The position numbers were made by a program, and so were the translations under genes. This document shows positions 25,640 through 33,993 of a DNA stretch of 64,000 bases, piece after piece. Position 1 is the first letter of the stretch; every line of letters starts with the position of its first letter. Source of the stretch: an uncultured Candidatus Saccharibacteria bacterium. GTDB taxonomy: Bacteria > Patescibacteriota > Saccharimonadia > Saccharimonadales > Saccharimonadaceae. The stretch covers positions 62,001 to 126,000 of the forward strand of contig CAOLNK010000003.1 of assembly GCA_948477625.1 (NCBI GenBank), given 5' to 3'. Under the pieces are notes generated by a model. That model saw only the letters and a program-made list of their open reading frames with translations. It was not told the DNA's origin and searched no databases.

Positions 25640-26485
25640 ATGAATAATAACCAAACACCTCAAGATATCAATACACAACTACATAATATGACCTCAGGGC
25701 ACATAAAAAAACCAGAACAAAAACAGCTAAAACCTACTGAGCTTACACCGTTTCACATTGTAATTCTACTATCAATTTTCGCAATCATAATACTACTCAT
25801 CATCACACTAGCTCAAATCTTTCGCAAAAATCCTTACGGCGAACAAATAAAAATCAATAATCTATCTCAATATTATAAAGATTTTCCAGACAACACTAAA
25901 GATTCAATCCTTAATACTCTATATAATATAGTATCTATCAATAACCCGGATACCAAAATCCCAAAATCCGGCGCTAAAATTCGCGAAGGTAGCACCACAA
26001 GATCATACAATAAAAATACTGGTGTTTATGTTGATAATTTTATCATCGATATAGATTCTCTGCAACAAAGTTATGTTTTTCAAGTCACTTGGTCACCAAA
26101 TCAAGATAACCTAAATCTAGAAAATGTAAGTTACCCAGTTTTAGCCACCTGCCCCACACAAGAACAGCTAACATATACTCCATTTGACTGTAAAGATAAT
26201 TCATCCAGTAATGGCATTTATAACGATATTGTTTTCTCTTTTCTTCCTATAAATATCTCCTATTACGAAAATAATTACTCAATCTACGTTGCTTATGATA
26301 TTGTCGCTCAAGTCAAATACGATAAATTAACTATCGTTATCAACGATAGAACTGGAGGCAATCATAACGCCGCACTCAACAAGCTCAAAGAACAGGGAAT
26401 TAAGTTAGAAGATTACACAATAATCTATAATGACCTTAGCGCCGAGCAAACTCCTAGTCGCGCCCCGAGCGATGCCACTTTTTAG
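25640..26485 (+). CDS. Single-pass membrane protein at the VirB8 position
   Basis: 281 aa. The N-terminal ~35 residues are cytoplasmic and polar, one strong helix follows (FHIVILLSIFAIIILLIITLAQIF, in parts; residues ~38-61), and the remaining ~215 residues are extracytoplasmic with beta-strand-like alternation. The topology is that of VirB8/TraM-type proteins, but I see no diagnostic motif, so the function is inferred from location as the last gene of the secretion operon. AT-rich codon use is stronger than in virB4. Confidence 0.55.
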   Translation: MNNNQTPQDINTQLHNMTSGHIKKPEQKQLKPTELTPFHIVILLSIFAIIILLIITLAQIFRKNPYGEQIKINNLSQYYKDFPDNTKDSILNTLYNIVSINNPDTKIPKSGAKIREGSTTRSYNKNTGVYVDNFIIDIDSLQQSYVFQVTWSPNQDNLNLENVSYPVLATCPTQEQLTYTPFDCKDNSSSNGIYNDIVFSFLPINISYYENNYSIYVAYDIVAQVKYDKLTIVINDRTGGNHNAALNKLKEQGIKLEDYTIIYNDLSAEQTPSRAPSDATF

Positions 26486-26521
26486 TTATCATATTATATC
26501 ATATGCAAATGGTATAATATC

Positions 26522-27520
26522 TTAATATAATCGCCCCTCACCTACACTCGTCAGAATAATTTGATTCTCCCTAAAATTCTTCACCAGACACTTCTGCCGC
26601 GTTCCATCTAGCTCAGAAAACACATCATCTAGTAACACTACTGGTGGATGATGTAATCTTTCCACAATCATCTCCGCCTCAATAAACTTCAGCGCTATTA
26701 CTATTGAACGCACTTCGCCGCGGCTCGCCGAGCCATCTGCTCGCACTCCATTAAAAACAAATTCGTAATTATCTCGATGCACCCCAAAGCTCGTGTGCCC
26801 CAATAGTCTATCGCGTTCAAAATCTCGCTCCAATCTCGCCAAAAATCCACTTTCCGATTCCACTTCCGTCACATATTCCACCGCCACCCTATCATCATTC
26901 TCTGCGATTGAACGATAAACTTCAGTAATTTTCTCGCTAATCCGACCAATATACTCCGCACGCTCATTTCTCAGCTCCGCACCATATTTCGTCAACAAAA
27001 CATCCCAAGAAAACACATCACCCGCGTCCACCACTTCGCGCTTCAAAAGCTCATTTCGCTGCTTCAATGCTTTATTGTATCTCGCTAGTGCTACACTGTA
27101 CTTTTCCGATAATTGTCCAAACACCCGATCAAAATAGTTTCGCCGACTCGTTGGGCTACTTCCTACTAGGTTTAAATCATCTGGTTCAAACAGTACTATC
27201 GGATACTTCGCTTTCTTTGGCAATCGCCGCGTTTTTTTATCTTCTACCAAAAATTCCTTTTTCTCACCATCAAACATCACCACTACTTTGCGACCATCTT
27301 CATATTCCAACTCTACCCGATAAAACTCATTTCCACGCCGCACTATCTCCCGATCCACCGCCCGAAAACTTTTCCCCTGCATTGCCTCATAAATCGCTTC
27401 TAAAATCGAGGTTTTTCCACATCCATTCTCCCCCACAATTTTCGTCGTATGCGGGTCACAATCCAATACAAAGCCATCATGACTCCGAAAATTCAGCAAC
27501 TTTACCCGCTTAATAATCAT
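26522..27520 (-). CDS. recF: DNA replication and repair protein RecF
   Basis: 332 aa. N-terminus IKRVKLLNFRSHDGF, Walker A GENGCGKTS (residues ~30-38), the signature region GSASRGEVRSIVIALKF, and Walker B VVLLDDVFSELD followed by a QIILTS motif. RecF loads RecA at single-strand gaps via RecOR. It starts 1 nt after dnaN, the usual dnaA-dnaN-recF order near the origin. A little shorter than E. coli RecF but with all ATPase motifs. Confidence 0.9.
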   Translation of the reverse strand: MIIKRVKLLNFRSHDGFVLDCDPHTTKIVGENGCGKTSILEAIYEAMQGKSFRAVDREIVRRGNEFYRVELEYEDGRKVVVMFDGEKKEFLVEDKKTRRLPKKAKYPIVLFEPDDLNLVGSSPTSRRNYFDRVFGQLSEKYSVALARYNKALKQRNELLKREVVDAGDVFSWDVLLTKYGAELRNERAEYIGRISEKITEVYRSIAENDDRVAVEYVTEVESESGFLARLERDFERDRLLGHTSFGVHRDNYEFVFNGVRADGSASRGEVRSIVIALKFIEAEMIVERLHHPPVVLLDDVFSELDGTRQKCLVKNFRENQIILTSVGEGRLY

Positions 27521-27521
27521 T

Positions 27522-28628
27522 TTAGCCTTTTAGTGGCATGATAATGTGAATATAATTCTTATCTTTTTTACCCTTCAGCACCACCGGATCAAGTTTATTT
27601 GAAAAGCCAAACTCAATCTCATCACTATCCAATACGTTCAAGGCGTCTAGCAAAAACCGTGAGTTCAAAGTGACTTTTCCGTCTGTTTCTACCTCTGTTT
27701 CTATTGCTGAATTATTCTCACCCAACTCATTAGCCACTGATGCCACTGAGAAGTTTTTACTCTCCACACTTGATTCACATACAATCGAACCACCTACTTC
27801 TTTTGCAAATAGTGCCGCCAATTTCGTAATCCGTACTAATTCATCACGTTTCAAACCCAGACTAATTTCAGTTTGTTTTGGAATCAGCTGCCGATAATCA
27901 GGGAACGAACCGTCAATCAGCTTAGATGTAATTTCAATTTCACCCAATCTAAACCGCACTTGAGTTTCATCAAACAGCAGCTCGATCTCTGTCACATCGT
28001 CACCTAGCGACCTTAAAACTTCTTGCAAACTCGCCGCTGGCACAATTGCCATCACTTCACTACTAACTTTCTCAATAAACTTTCGCTCTGCCAACCGATA
28101 TCCGTCCGTCGCTGCCAGATATAATCCGCCTTCAAACGTATTAAAATACACACCAGTAAGCGCTGGTCGCGTTGCATCGTTACTTGCCGCAATCATCACT
28201 TGCGACAACCCTTCCTTAAATTCCTCCACACCCATCTGGAATTTTACCGCTTTACTCTCATCAATCTCTGGTAATTCTGGAAAATCATCCGCCGAAGCTC
28301 CATTAATCGTCGAAGTATATCCACTCACCTTGATCGCCACTTTATCTCCGTTTGCTCCAATTTCCACTACTTCACCTCGTGGAAGGTTACCCACGAACTC
28401 CGCCATTAGTCTTGCAGGCACCGTAATCACTCCATTTTTACTTTGGCTAGCTGGTAAATAACTCACCACTGCCATATCAAGATTTGTAGTCGTGAGAGTT
28501 ACCTTATTATCGTCTACTCTTATAAGGACATTGCTTAGAATTGGCAAAGTTGTTCGTGAACCCGCCGCTACTCGACTTACCGTATTTAACGCTTTAGCTA
28601 GTTTTTCCTGAAGAATCTTAATTTCCAT
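27522..28628 (-). CDS. dnaN: DNA polymerase III beta sliding clamp
   Basis: 368 aa, normal length with three clamp domains. Landmarks: EIKILQEKLAKALN at the N-terminus, TLPILSNVLI, AGVYF-like TGVYFNTFEGGLYLAATDGYRLAE, and a C-terminal IHIIMPLKG (family IMPMR). It forms the ring that tethers polymerase to DNA. GGGAGAAAATGG supplies the ribosome site. Upstream lies the 303-bp oriC-like region. Confidence 0.95.
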   Translation of the reverse strand: MEIKILQEKLAKALNTVSRVAAGSRTTLPILSNVLIRVDDNKVTLTTTNLDMAVVSYLPASQSKNGVITVPARLMAEFVGNLPRGEVVEIGANGDKVAIKVSGYTSTINGASADDFPELPEIDESKAVKFQMGVEEFKEGLSQVMIAASNDATRPALTGVYFNTFEGGLYLAATDGYRLAERKFIEKVSSEVMAIVPAASLQEVLRSLGDDVTEIELLFDETQVRFRLGEIEITSKLIDGSFPDYRQLIPKQTEISLGLKRDELVRITKLAALFAKEVGGSIVCESSVESKNFSVASVANELGENNSAIETEVETDGKVTLNSRFLLDALNVLDSDEIEFGFSNKLDPVVLKGKKDKNYIHIIMPLKG

Positions 28629-28931
28629 TTTCTCCCTTTCTATAATATATTTAGTAGTTATAGTAGTATACTCTGTGGAAAATGTGTAAAACCACCATAT
28701 TTACAGATACCAAACCGTGTGTAAAACCGCTGGGAAATCTTTTCACAAAACCCCACGAAATGTGTAAAATCCCACACCAAAATGTGTAAAACCACCATAT
28801 TTGCCATCCTGTGGAAACTTTTCCTCAATTTTTCCCACAAACTTTCGCGCAGGCTTTCCCACAACTTTTCCACAAAATCAAGACCACACTGTTCGGTTTT
28901 TATAAAACCAGCACTACAAAATGTCAAAATT
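28629..28931. other. Probable replication origin (oriC) between dnaA and dnaN
   Basis: 303 bp rich in DnaA-box-like 9-mers: TGTGGAAAA (28674), TGTGTAAAA (28684, about 28719, 28761, 28783), TGTGGAAAC (28810), TTTTCCCACA (about 28830) and TTTTCCACA (28867). A direct repeat (AATGTGTAAAACCACCATAT plus TT) occurs at 28681 and 28781, exactly 100 bp apart. An AT-only stretch at about 28640-28672 next to dnaN could be the unwinding element. The position between dnaA and dnaN is the classical one. More boxes lie upstream of dnaA (30350-30480), so the origin may be bipartite. Confidence 0.75.
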
Positions 28932-30308
28932 TTATCCATAAACCTTCTCTCTCAGGGCAGCAATTTGGTCGCGCAGACTAAAATTCAACTTCAAATCCGC
29001 TTCAATCTTCTTAATTCCGTGCATTACTGTAGTATGATCTTTTACTCCTACTTCCATCGCAATTTTTGGCGTACTCATATTTAATTCTTTTGAGAGCATA
29101 TACATCGCCACCTGACGCGCATTCTTAATGTGTGCTACGCGACTTTTACTACACATTTCTTTTGGTGTCATATTATAATACTTTGCCACTTTTTCAATTA
29201 CCTGTTTAGGCGACAAAGTCTTTGCTTGCGGATTACGCGCAGTATTAACATAACCCTCATTTATTACCTCTAGTGGCGACATATTCTTCAACTCCGCCAC
29301 AGCCAAAAGATGATTAAACTCGCCCTCAAGGTCACGAATATTTGTCTTTACGTTTTCTGCCAGATACTCAATCGCTTCATCTTCCACCTCAATCCCATTG
29401 AACTCTGCTTTCGCCCGTAAAATTGCACACTTATCTTCAAACTGTGGCAACTGCAAATCATACGCTCCTGCCCAAGTCAATCGTGATGCTAAACGCTCAT
29501 CCACCGACTTAATCTGATTAGGTAACCGGTCTGATGTTATAATCACTTGTTTGCTCAGATTATAAAGCTCATTAAAAATATCAAAGAACTCCACTTGTGA
29601 CGCGTCTTTGTTCATAATCATCTGAAAATCATCAATAATCAGCACATCTAGCTTGCGGAATTTTTGTCGAAACTCATCACTTTTCTTGGCTTGCAATGAC
29701 TTGATAAAATCCGAATAAAAGCTCGAAACTGGTGTATAGAGTACTTTTAGTTTAGGATTACGCGCTAAGAGTTCATTACCAATCGCTTGCACCAAATGGG
29801 TTTTACCTAGACCTGGTCCACCATAGAGGAAGAACGGATTATAACTACCGCCTGGCTGATCAATGATATTCCGCGCCACACTTACCGCGAGGTCATTATT
29901 AGATCCAATTACAAAGTTTGCTAAGGTGTAGCGTGGGTTTAGCCCAGTCTGGAAAGACCGACCCATATTTGCTACCCGTTCAGTATCTACTGTTCGCGCT
30001 ACTTGTATTGGCGCTGACGGGGAACTAGGTATTATCGGAACCTCACGTGCTCGTACGCGTGGTTTTATGTTACTTTGTACAATATATCTAATCTCAGTCA
30101 CATCGACTTTATTATGTAAGAATGCATCGCGTAAAATCCCAAAATATTTTTTCTCGAGTTGTTTAATCTTAAAAACGTTTGGCACCCCAATGGTTACCAC
30201 TCCATTATCAATGTTTACTAGTTCCGTACCAGTAAACCAAGTTGAGTATTGCTCACGGGGGATTGACTGTTCAACTTCAGCCAAAACACTCTTCCATATG
30301 TTAAACAT
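28932..30308 (-). CDS. dnaA: Chromosomal replication initiator DnaA
   Basis: 458 aa. Domain I (WKSVLAEVEQSIPREQYSTWF in parts), a linker, domain III with Walker A YGGPGLGKTHL (residues ~162-172) and Walker B VLIIDDFQMI, sensor RLASRL, and domain IV with the DNA-binding signature VKDHTTVMHGIKKI. It opens oriC and initiates replication. AAGGAGG lies 13 nt before the ATG, and a closer AAGGGG 3 nt before it. DnaA-box-like sequences on both sides suggest autoregulation. Confidence 0.95.
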   Translation of the reverse strand: MFNIWKSVLAEVEQSIPREQYSTWFTGTELVNIDNGVVTIGVPNVFKIKQLEKKYFGILRDAFLHNKVDVTEIRYIVQSNIKPRVRAREVPIIPSSPSAPIQVARTVDTERVANMGRSFQTGLNPRYTLANFVIGSNNDLAVSVARNIIDQPGGSYNPFFLYGGPGLGKTHLVQAIGNELLARNPKLKVLYTPVSSFYSDFIKSLQAKKSDEFRQKFRKLDVLIIDDFQMIMNKDASQVEFFDIFNELYNLSKQVIITSDRLPNQIKSVDERLASRLTWAGAYDLQLPQFEDKCAILRAKAEFNGIEVEDEAIEYLAENVKTNIRDLEGEFNHLLAVAELKNMSPLEVINEGYVNTARNPQAKTLSPKQVIEKVAKYYNMTPKEMCSKSRVAHIKNARQVAMYMLSKELNMSTPKIAMEVGVKDHTTVMHGIKKIEADLKLNFSLRDQIAALREKVYG

Positions 30309-30337
30309 GACCCCTTATACTCCTCCTTAACTACCCC

Positions 30338-30502
30338 AATTATAACAAACTCTCATCGACTTTTCCACAGTTTTTACCCCAGTTTTCGCGATGTTATAAT
30401 ATTAACCATCTCATACAGGGGTAAAGTTTTCCACAGTTTCTAAATTTGACCGAGGGAATATGTGGAAAACTTCTTGAAAAAAGTGGAAATCTACGGTATA
30501 CT
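30338..30502. promoter_or_regulatory. Divergent dnaA/rpmH promoters with DnaA-box-like sequences
   Basis: TTTTCCACAG occurs twice (30360, 30428) and TGTGGAAAA once (30461). For rpmH: TTGAAA (30474-30479), 17-bp spacer, TATACT (30497-30502). For dnaA the minus strand shows TATAAT at about 30338-30345. Boxes next to both promoters suggest DnaA control. Confidence 0.6.
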
Positions 30503-30538
30503 AGAACAAGAATTTGTTAATATAGAAAGAATAATTAT

Positions 30539-30676
30539 ATGCCAAAGCGAACTTATCAACCACATAAGCGCCAACGCAAAGTCGAACATGGCTTTATGAA
30601 GCGCAACAATTCCAAAACTGGTCAAAAGGTTCTCAAGCGCCGCCGCATCAAGGGTCGCGCTCGCCTTACCGCCTAG
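30539..30676 (+). CDS. rpmH: Ribosomal protein bL34
   Basis: 45 aa: [19 protein letters not shown], then [20 protein letters not shown] and RARLTA. This is full-length bL34 with the family's KRTYQP start and the basic C-terminus. It is a small large-subunit ribosomal protein. The ribosome site is weak (AGAAAG). It opens the conserved rpmH-rnpA-yidC-khpB cluster, divergent from dnaA. Confidence 0.95.
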   Translation: MPKRTYQPHKRQRKVEHGFMKRNNSKTGQKVLKRRRIKGRARLTA

Positions 30677-30693
30677 TTCGATTATATTGGTTA

Positions 30694-30792
30694 GAGTAGT
30701 AAGCTACCTTCCAGAGTTACGATGAGGAGTAGTGCCCCAGCCCCACAACATCAGGCGCCGGTTACGCACCCCGAAGAAGAAACTTACTACTC
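30694..30792 (+). other. Long-range inverted repeat between rpmH and rnpA
   Basis: GAGTAGTAAG (30694-30703) pairs with CTTACTACTC (30783-30792), enclosing 79 nt that are GC-rich and could fold further (GGCGCCGG). It ends just before the rnpA -10. It might be a terminator-like or processing structure, or a small RNA. It lacks the SRP RNA core motifs. Confidence 0.4.
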
Positions 30793-30812
30793 AAATCTGC
30801 TATAATAATACC

Positions 30813-31154
30813 ATGTTATCCCAAAACTACCGTTTTCATTCGCGTGGCGGTGTACGCTATGTCTACCAAAAGGGAAAGACGATTCGTACGCCAGTTTTGT
30901 CGTTAGTCTACGCCCCTAATAATCGCGATCGTCAACGCTTTGGGGTAGTGGTTTCTAAGAAGGTTCTAAAATCCGCCGTTGGGCGCAATCGTGTTCGTCG
31001 ACGCGTTTATGAAGCTATTAGGCTTGAACTTCCATATTTTACCACCCCTCAAGATTGTTTATTTGTCGTGTTTAATAAAACCATTCTCAATATGCCTTTT
31101 CTAGAACTTCGTCGCACTATTCATGAACTTTTAGAAAGGAGCCTTATCCAATGA
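30813..31154 (+). CDS. rnpA: Ribonuclease P protein component
   Basis: 113 aa from the ATG at 30813: MLSQNYRFHSRGGVRYVYQKG, then FGVVVSKKVLKSAVGRNRVRRRVYE, the RnpA RNA-binding signature. A longer in-frame reading exists, but the extended -10 TGCTATAAT ends 6 nt before this ATG, so the mRNA is probably leaderless and this start agrees with family lengths. It assists RNase P RNA in tRNA 5' processing. The TGA stop overlaps the next ATG. Confidence 0.9.
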   Translation: MLSQNYRFHSRGGVRYVYQKGKTIRTPVLSLVYAPNNRDRQRFGVVVSKKVLKSAVGRNRVRRRVYEAIRLELPYFTTPQDCLFVVFNKTILNMPFLELRRTIHELLERSLIQ

Positions 31155-32278
31155 TAGCAAAAACCACCTCTAAGCCCCGTATCGCTTGGATAGATTTACT
31201 AGAAACTATTGCGATTTTCTCCGTGGTTTTGTGTCATTGTACTGCTCATATTGCAAATATGCCGTTAAGTGAAGCTGGTATAGGTTTTTATCTACACTAT
31301 GCTTTGCGCTCAATTACGGCAGTTTGCGTGCCGTTGTTTTTCTTTGCTAACGGTTATTTATTATTAAGTCGGCCTTTTGACCTCAAGAAGCATCTTTACA
31401 AAACTCTCCGTTTTGTTTTGATTGCGGTTTTTTGGTATGCACTTACGCTAGCTTTTTTAATATTCCTACATCATGACCAACTAGCCACTAGTGGCCTTGC
31501 TGGCACTATCTCCAACCTTAAATACAGCGTTACCCACCTCTGGTATCTTGGCGCTCTAGTTTGCCTCTATGTTTTCTTTCCGCTCCTTAAGGTGGTTTAC
31601 GACCATCATCGCCGAGTTTTCCTTTATTTCACGATTATTTGCGTCGTAATTACTTTTGGTAATACTCTACTCAACAATCTTATGACATTCTATTCCAGCT
31701 TTATTAATCACCAGGGAATTATCTATACTGATACTAATTTTCTTAATATATTTAACCCCTTTCGCGGTATGTATGGCTACACTTTTGTCTATTTTTGTCT
31801 TGGAGGTGTGGCAGCGTATTATATCGACAAAATCCAAGCTATCACTAAGAAAGCCCGCAATCTTGTCGCTTTAGCTGGTCTCATTATCGGATGGCTTGGC
31901 CTCTTTGGGATTGGCTATATGTATTCCAAAGCTTCTCATCAAATCTGGGACAACATCTGGTATGGCTACGATACGATCTTTGCTCTCATAGCCACCGTTT
32001 CTATCTTCCTCCTCAGCCTCAACTGGCAGCGAGATAATATTATCTTCCGTACAATTTCCCGTAATACTCTCGGTATCTACCTAATCCACATGCTTATTAT
32101 TTATGCTCTTACCACATGGTTCAATACATTTATCATGCAATATACTAGCCCACTCTCATCTATGCCGTTTATTATTTCATTTATCGGGGTAATTATTTAT
32201 ACTGCAATTGTTTTAGTTATTAGTCTTAACATCGCGTCAATCATCAAGCGTGTCCCAATTATCAGATATATGCTATAA
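31151..32278 (+). CDS. Acyltransferase 3 family membrane protein
   Basis: 375 aa with about ten membrane helices. The N-terminus ARIAWIDLLETIAIFSVVLCH carries the Asp and His expected in this family; the later NTLGIYLIHMLIIY segment is typical. Members O-acylate sugars of cell-surface glycans. It is inserted between rnpA and yidC, with 4-nt overlap to rnpA and an AAAGGAG site. Substrate likely a polysaccharide or peptidoglycan sugar; not decidable from sequence. Confidence 0.8.
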   Translation: MIAKTTSKPRIAWIDLLETIAIFSVVLCHCTAHIANMPLSEAGIGFYLHYALRSITAVCVPLFFFANGYLLLSRPFDLKKHLYKTLRFVLIAVFWYALTLAFLIFLHHDQLATSGLAGTISNLKYSVTHLWYLGALVCLYVFFPLLKVVYDHHRRVFLYFTIICVVITFGNTLLNNLMTFYSSFINHQGIIYTDTNFLNIFNPFRGMYGYTFVYFCLGGVAAYYIDKIQAITKKARNLVALAGLIIGWLGLFGIGYMYSKASHQIWDNIWYGYDTIFALIATVSIFLLSLNWQRDNIIFRTISRNTLGIYLIHMLIIYALTTWFNTFIMQYTSPLSSMPFIISFIGVIIYTAIVLVISLNIASIIKRVPIIRYML

Positions 32279-32285
32279 TAGTACT

Positions 32286-33353
32286 ATGTTTGAGTTAATT
32301 GATATGGTGATTGTGCGACCAATCACAAACATCCTGTTTGTTGTTTATGGCTTCGTGGGTGACTTTGGTTTAGCGATTATCTTGTTTACGGTTTTAGTTA
32401 AAATTTTCTGCTGGCCCTTAGTTAAGCGCCAGCTTCATCAGACCCGCCTCATGCGTAAAATCCAGCCTGAGCTGGCAGAGATTAAGAAAAACTGCAACGG
32501 TAATCGTCAACTTGAGTCCCTCCAGATGATGGATTTATATAAGCGCAACAATATCAAACCTTTTCGCTCGATGTTGACTTTAGTTATCCAGTTGCCAATC
32601 TTTATCGCCCTTTATACCGCTGTGAGGGTTATGGTGCAGCCAACGCTTTCTGATAACCTAGAAAAGCGTGCCTATTCGTTTGTTGCTCAGATTGATAAGG
32701 TCGAGGAGGTCATTAGCTTTCAACAACCATATCTTTCATATCAGCAAACCCTACAAAATATCCGCAACGACTCTAATCTAAGTGACGAAGAAAAGAACCA
32801 AAAGATTTCCGACACACCAGTCACCACTTATGACTTCCAGCCTAAACTGTTCAATACAGTTGATCTTGGTGTTCGCCCTGGCTTTACCTCAGTCAGTGCA
32901 TTGATTATTATGGTGTTTGCTATTGCTTCTGCTTTTGCTCAATATTGGATTTCTCGTCAACAACTCCCTTCAAAGAAGTCTCAAAAGTCCAAGAGTTTTC
33001 GTCAAATTATGCGCGAGGCGGCGGATGGCAAGGAGCCTGATCAGACCGAGCTCAATGCTGTTATGTCTGGTCAAATGTCCAAAATGATGCCAATTATGAT
33101 GCTACTAATTATGGTTAATCTCCCTGGCGCACTCGTGTTCTACTACCTTGTTAGCAACTTAATGACTGGCGCACAACAAAAGTTCGTTCTCTCACGTAGT
33201 GAATCTGAAATGGAAATTTCTGCCGATAAGCGCGTCATTCGTGAGCTAAACAAGATTGAAGAAGGCAAGGTTGTAAAGGAATCCGGCGGAGCCAAAGTTA
33301 CACGCATTACCGCCAAAAGCAAGCGACGTGGGCATAAGAAAGGTCATAAATAG
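32286..33353 (+). CDS. yidC: Membrane protein insertase YidC/Oxa1
   Basis: 355 aa from the ATG at 32286. Five-helix core: MVIVRPITNILFVVYGFVGDFGLAIILFTVLVKI in parts, then WPLVKRQLHQTRLMRKIQPEL (the C1 hairpin) and FRSMLTLVIQLPIFIALY; the last helices include MMLLIMVNLPGALVFYYL in parts. A basic tail follows. TGCTATAAT ends 6 nt before this ATG, inside the end of the acyltransferase gene, so translation is probably leaderless. It inserts membrane proteins with or without SecYEG. Confidence 0.9.
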   Translation: MFELIDMVIVRPITNILFVVYGFVGDFGLAIILFTVLVKIFCWPLVKRQLHQTRLMRKIQPELAEIKKNCNGNRQLESLQMMDLYKRNNIKPFRSMLTLVIQLPIFIALYTAVRVMVQPTLSDNLEKRAYSFVAQIDKVEEVISFQQPYLSYQQTLQNIRNDSNLSDEEKNQKISDTPVTTYDFQPKLFNTVDLGVRPGFTSVSALIIMVFAIASAFAQYWISRQQLPSKKSQKSKSFRQIMREAADGKEPDQTELNAVMSGQMSKMMPIMMLLIMVNLPGALVFYYLVSNLMTGAQQKFVLSRSESEMEISADKRVIRELNKIEEGKVVKESGGAKVTRITAKSKRRGHKKGHK

Positions 33354-33362
33354 GAGTTAATT

Positions 33363-33830
33363 ATGAACAAAGATGAATCAATTCGTTTCGCTACCAAATA
33401 TTTAGAGGATCTTTTATCCTTCTTTGGTATCAATGTAGCTGTCGATTCTACAATAGATGATGAGGTTATTCAGCTTGCTATACCATCCACTAGCATGAAC
33501 TCACTCCTTATTGGCCGCGAAGCCAATAACTTGCGTGCTCTACAACATATTGTTTCCATGGCGCTTACTAGCCGCGAGGCTGAGCTTACTCGTGTTAATG
33601 TTGATGTCGCCGATTACAAGCGTCAGCGGGCTGAGCGTATTGCTGAGCAGGCTGAGGATTGGATTCGTGAAGTTCGTCAAACCGGCCAGCCTCGCCGCCT
33701 CAACCTCAATGCGGCTGATCGTCGCATTGTACACAAAGTAGCGCAAGATTATTCCGACATTGAAACCCACTCCGAGGGAGAAGGCCGCGAACGCCAGCTC
33801 GTCGTCGAAAAAGTCACACTTGCCGACTAG
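33363..33830 (+). CDS. khpB: KhpB/Jag RNA-binding protein (KH and R3H domains)
   Basis: 155 aa. The KH-like domain occupies ~25-85 (NSLLIGREANNLRALQHIVSMAL in parts, the GxxG-like loop), and the R3H domain ~95-150 (RRLNLNAADRRIVHKVAQDYSDIETHSEGEGRERQLVV in parts). The Jag N-terminal domain is absent, so this is the short form. KhpB binds RNA and influences cell-wall synthesis in Firmicutes. It follows yidC by 9 nt with AGGAG, as in the conserved yidC-jag pair. Confidence 0.85.
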   Translation: MNKDESIRFATKYLEDLLSFFGINVAVDSTIDDEVIQLAIPSTSMNSLLIGREANNLRALQHIVSMALTSREAELTRVNVDVADYKRQRAERIAEQAEDWIREVRQTGQPRRLNLNAADRRIVHKVAQDYSDIETHSEGEGRERQLVVEKVTLAD

Positions 33831-33837
33831 GCTCCAT

Positions 33838-33876
33838 CACCTTAACAAATATTAAAATTTGTTAAGGTGATTTTTG
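33838..33876 (+). terminator. Intrinsic terminator of the yidC-khpB operon
   Basis: CACCTTAACAAAT pairs with ATTTGTTAAGGTG, followed by ATTTTTG. A second hairpin (CTTATC tttttTGAAAAAAT GATAAG) lies just after, at 33909-33935. Confidence 0.85.
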
Positions 33877-33954
33877 TGTTTCACCTCTGTTATTTTATTT
33901 GCCCGACCTTATCTTTTTTGAAAAAATGATAAGGCATATCAGGGGTAGATTTAT

Positions 33955-33983
33955 TTTGAACTTATATAATGAACACGAGTTTA
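33955..33983. repeat. 29-bp palindrome-like site (weak copy 3)
   Basis: TTGAACTTATA, 7-bp centre, CACGAGTTTAA. The left arm matches the 7613 site at 10 of 11 positions and the right arm at 8 of 11. It sits alone in the gap before the LCP gene. Confidence 0.3.
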
Positions 33984-33993
33984 AAACGTATAC

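Noticed and set aside
30694..30792. SRP (4.5S) RNA between rpmH and rnpA
   Set aside because: The length fits, but the conserved GGAA-type loop and the AGCA/CAGG internal loop are missing on both strands.
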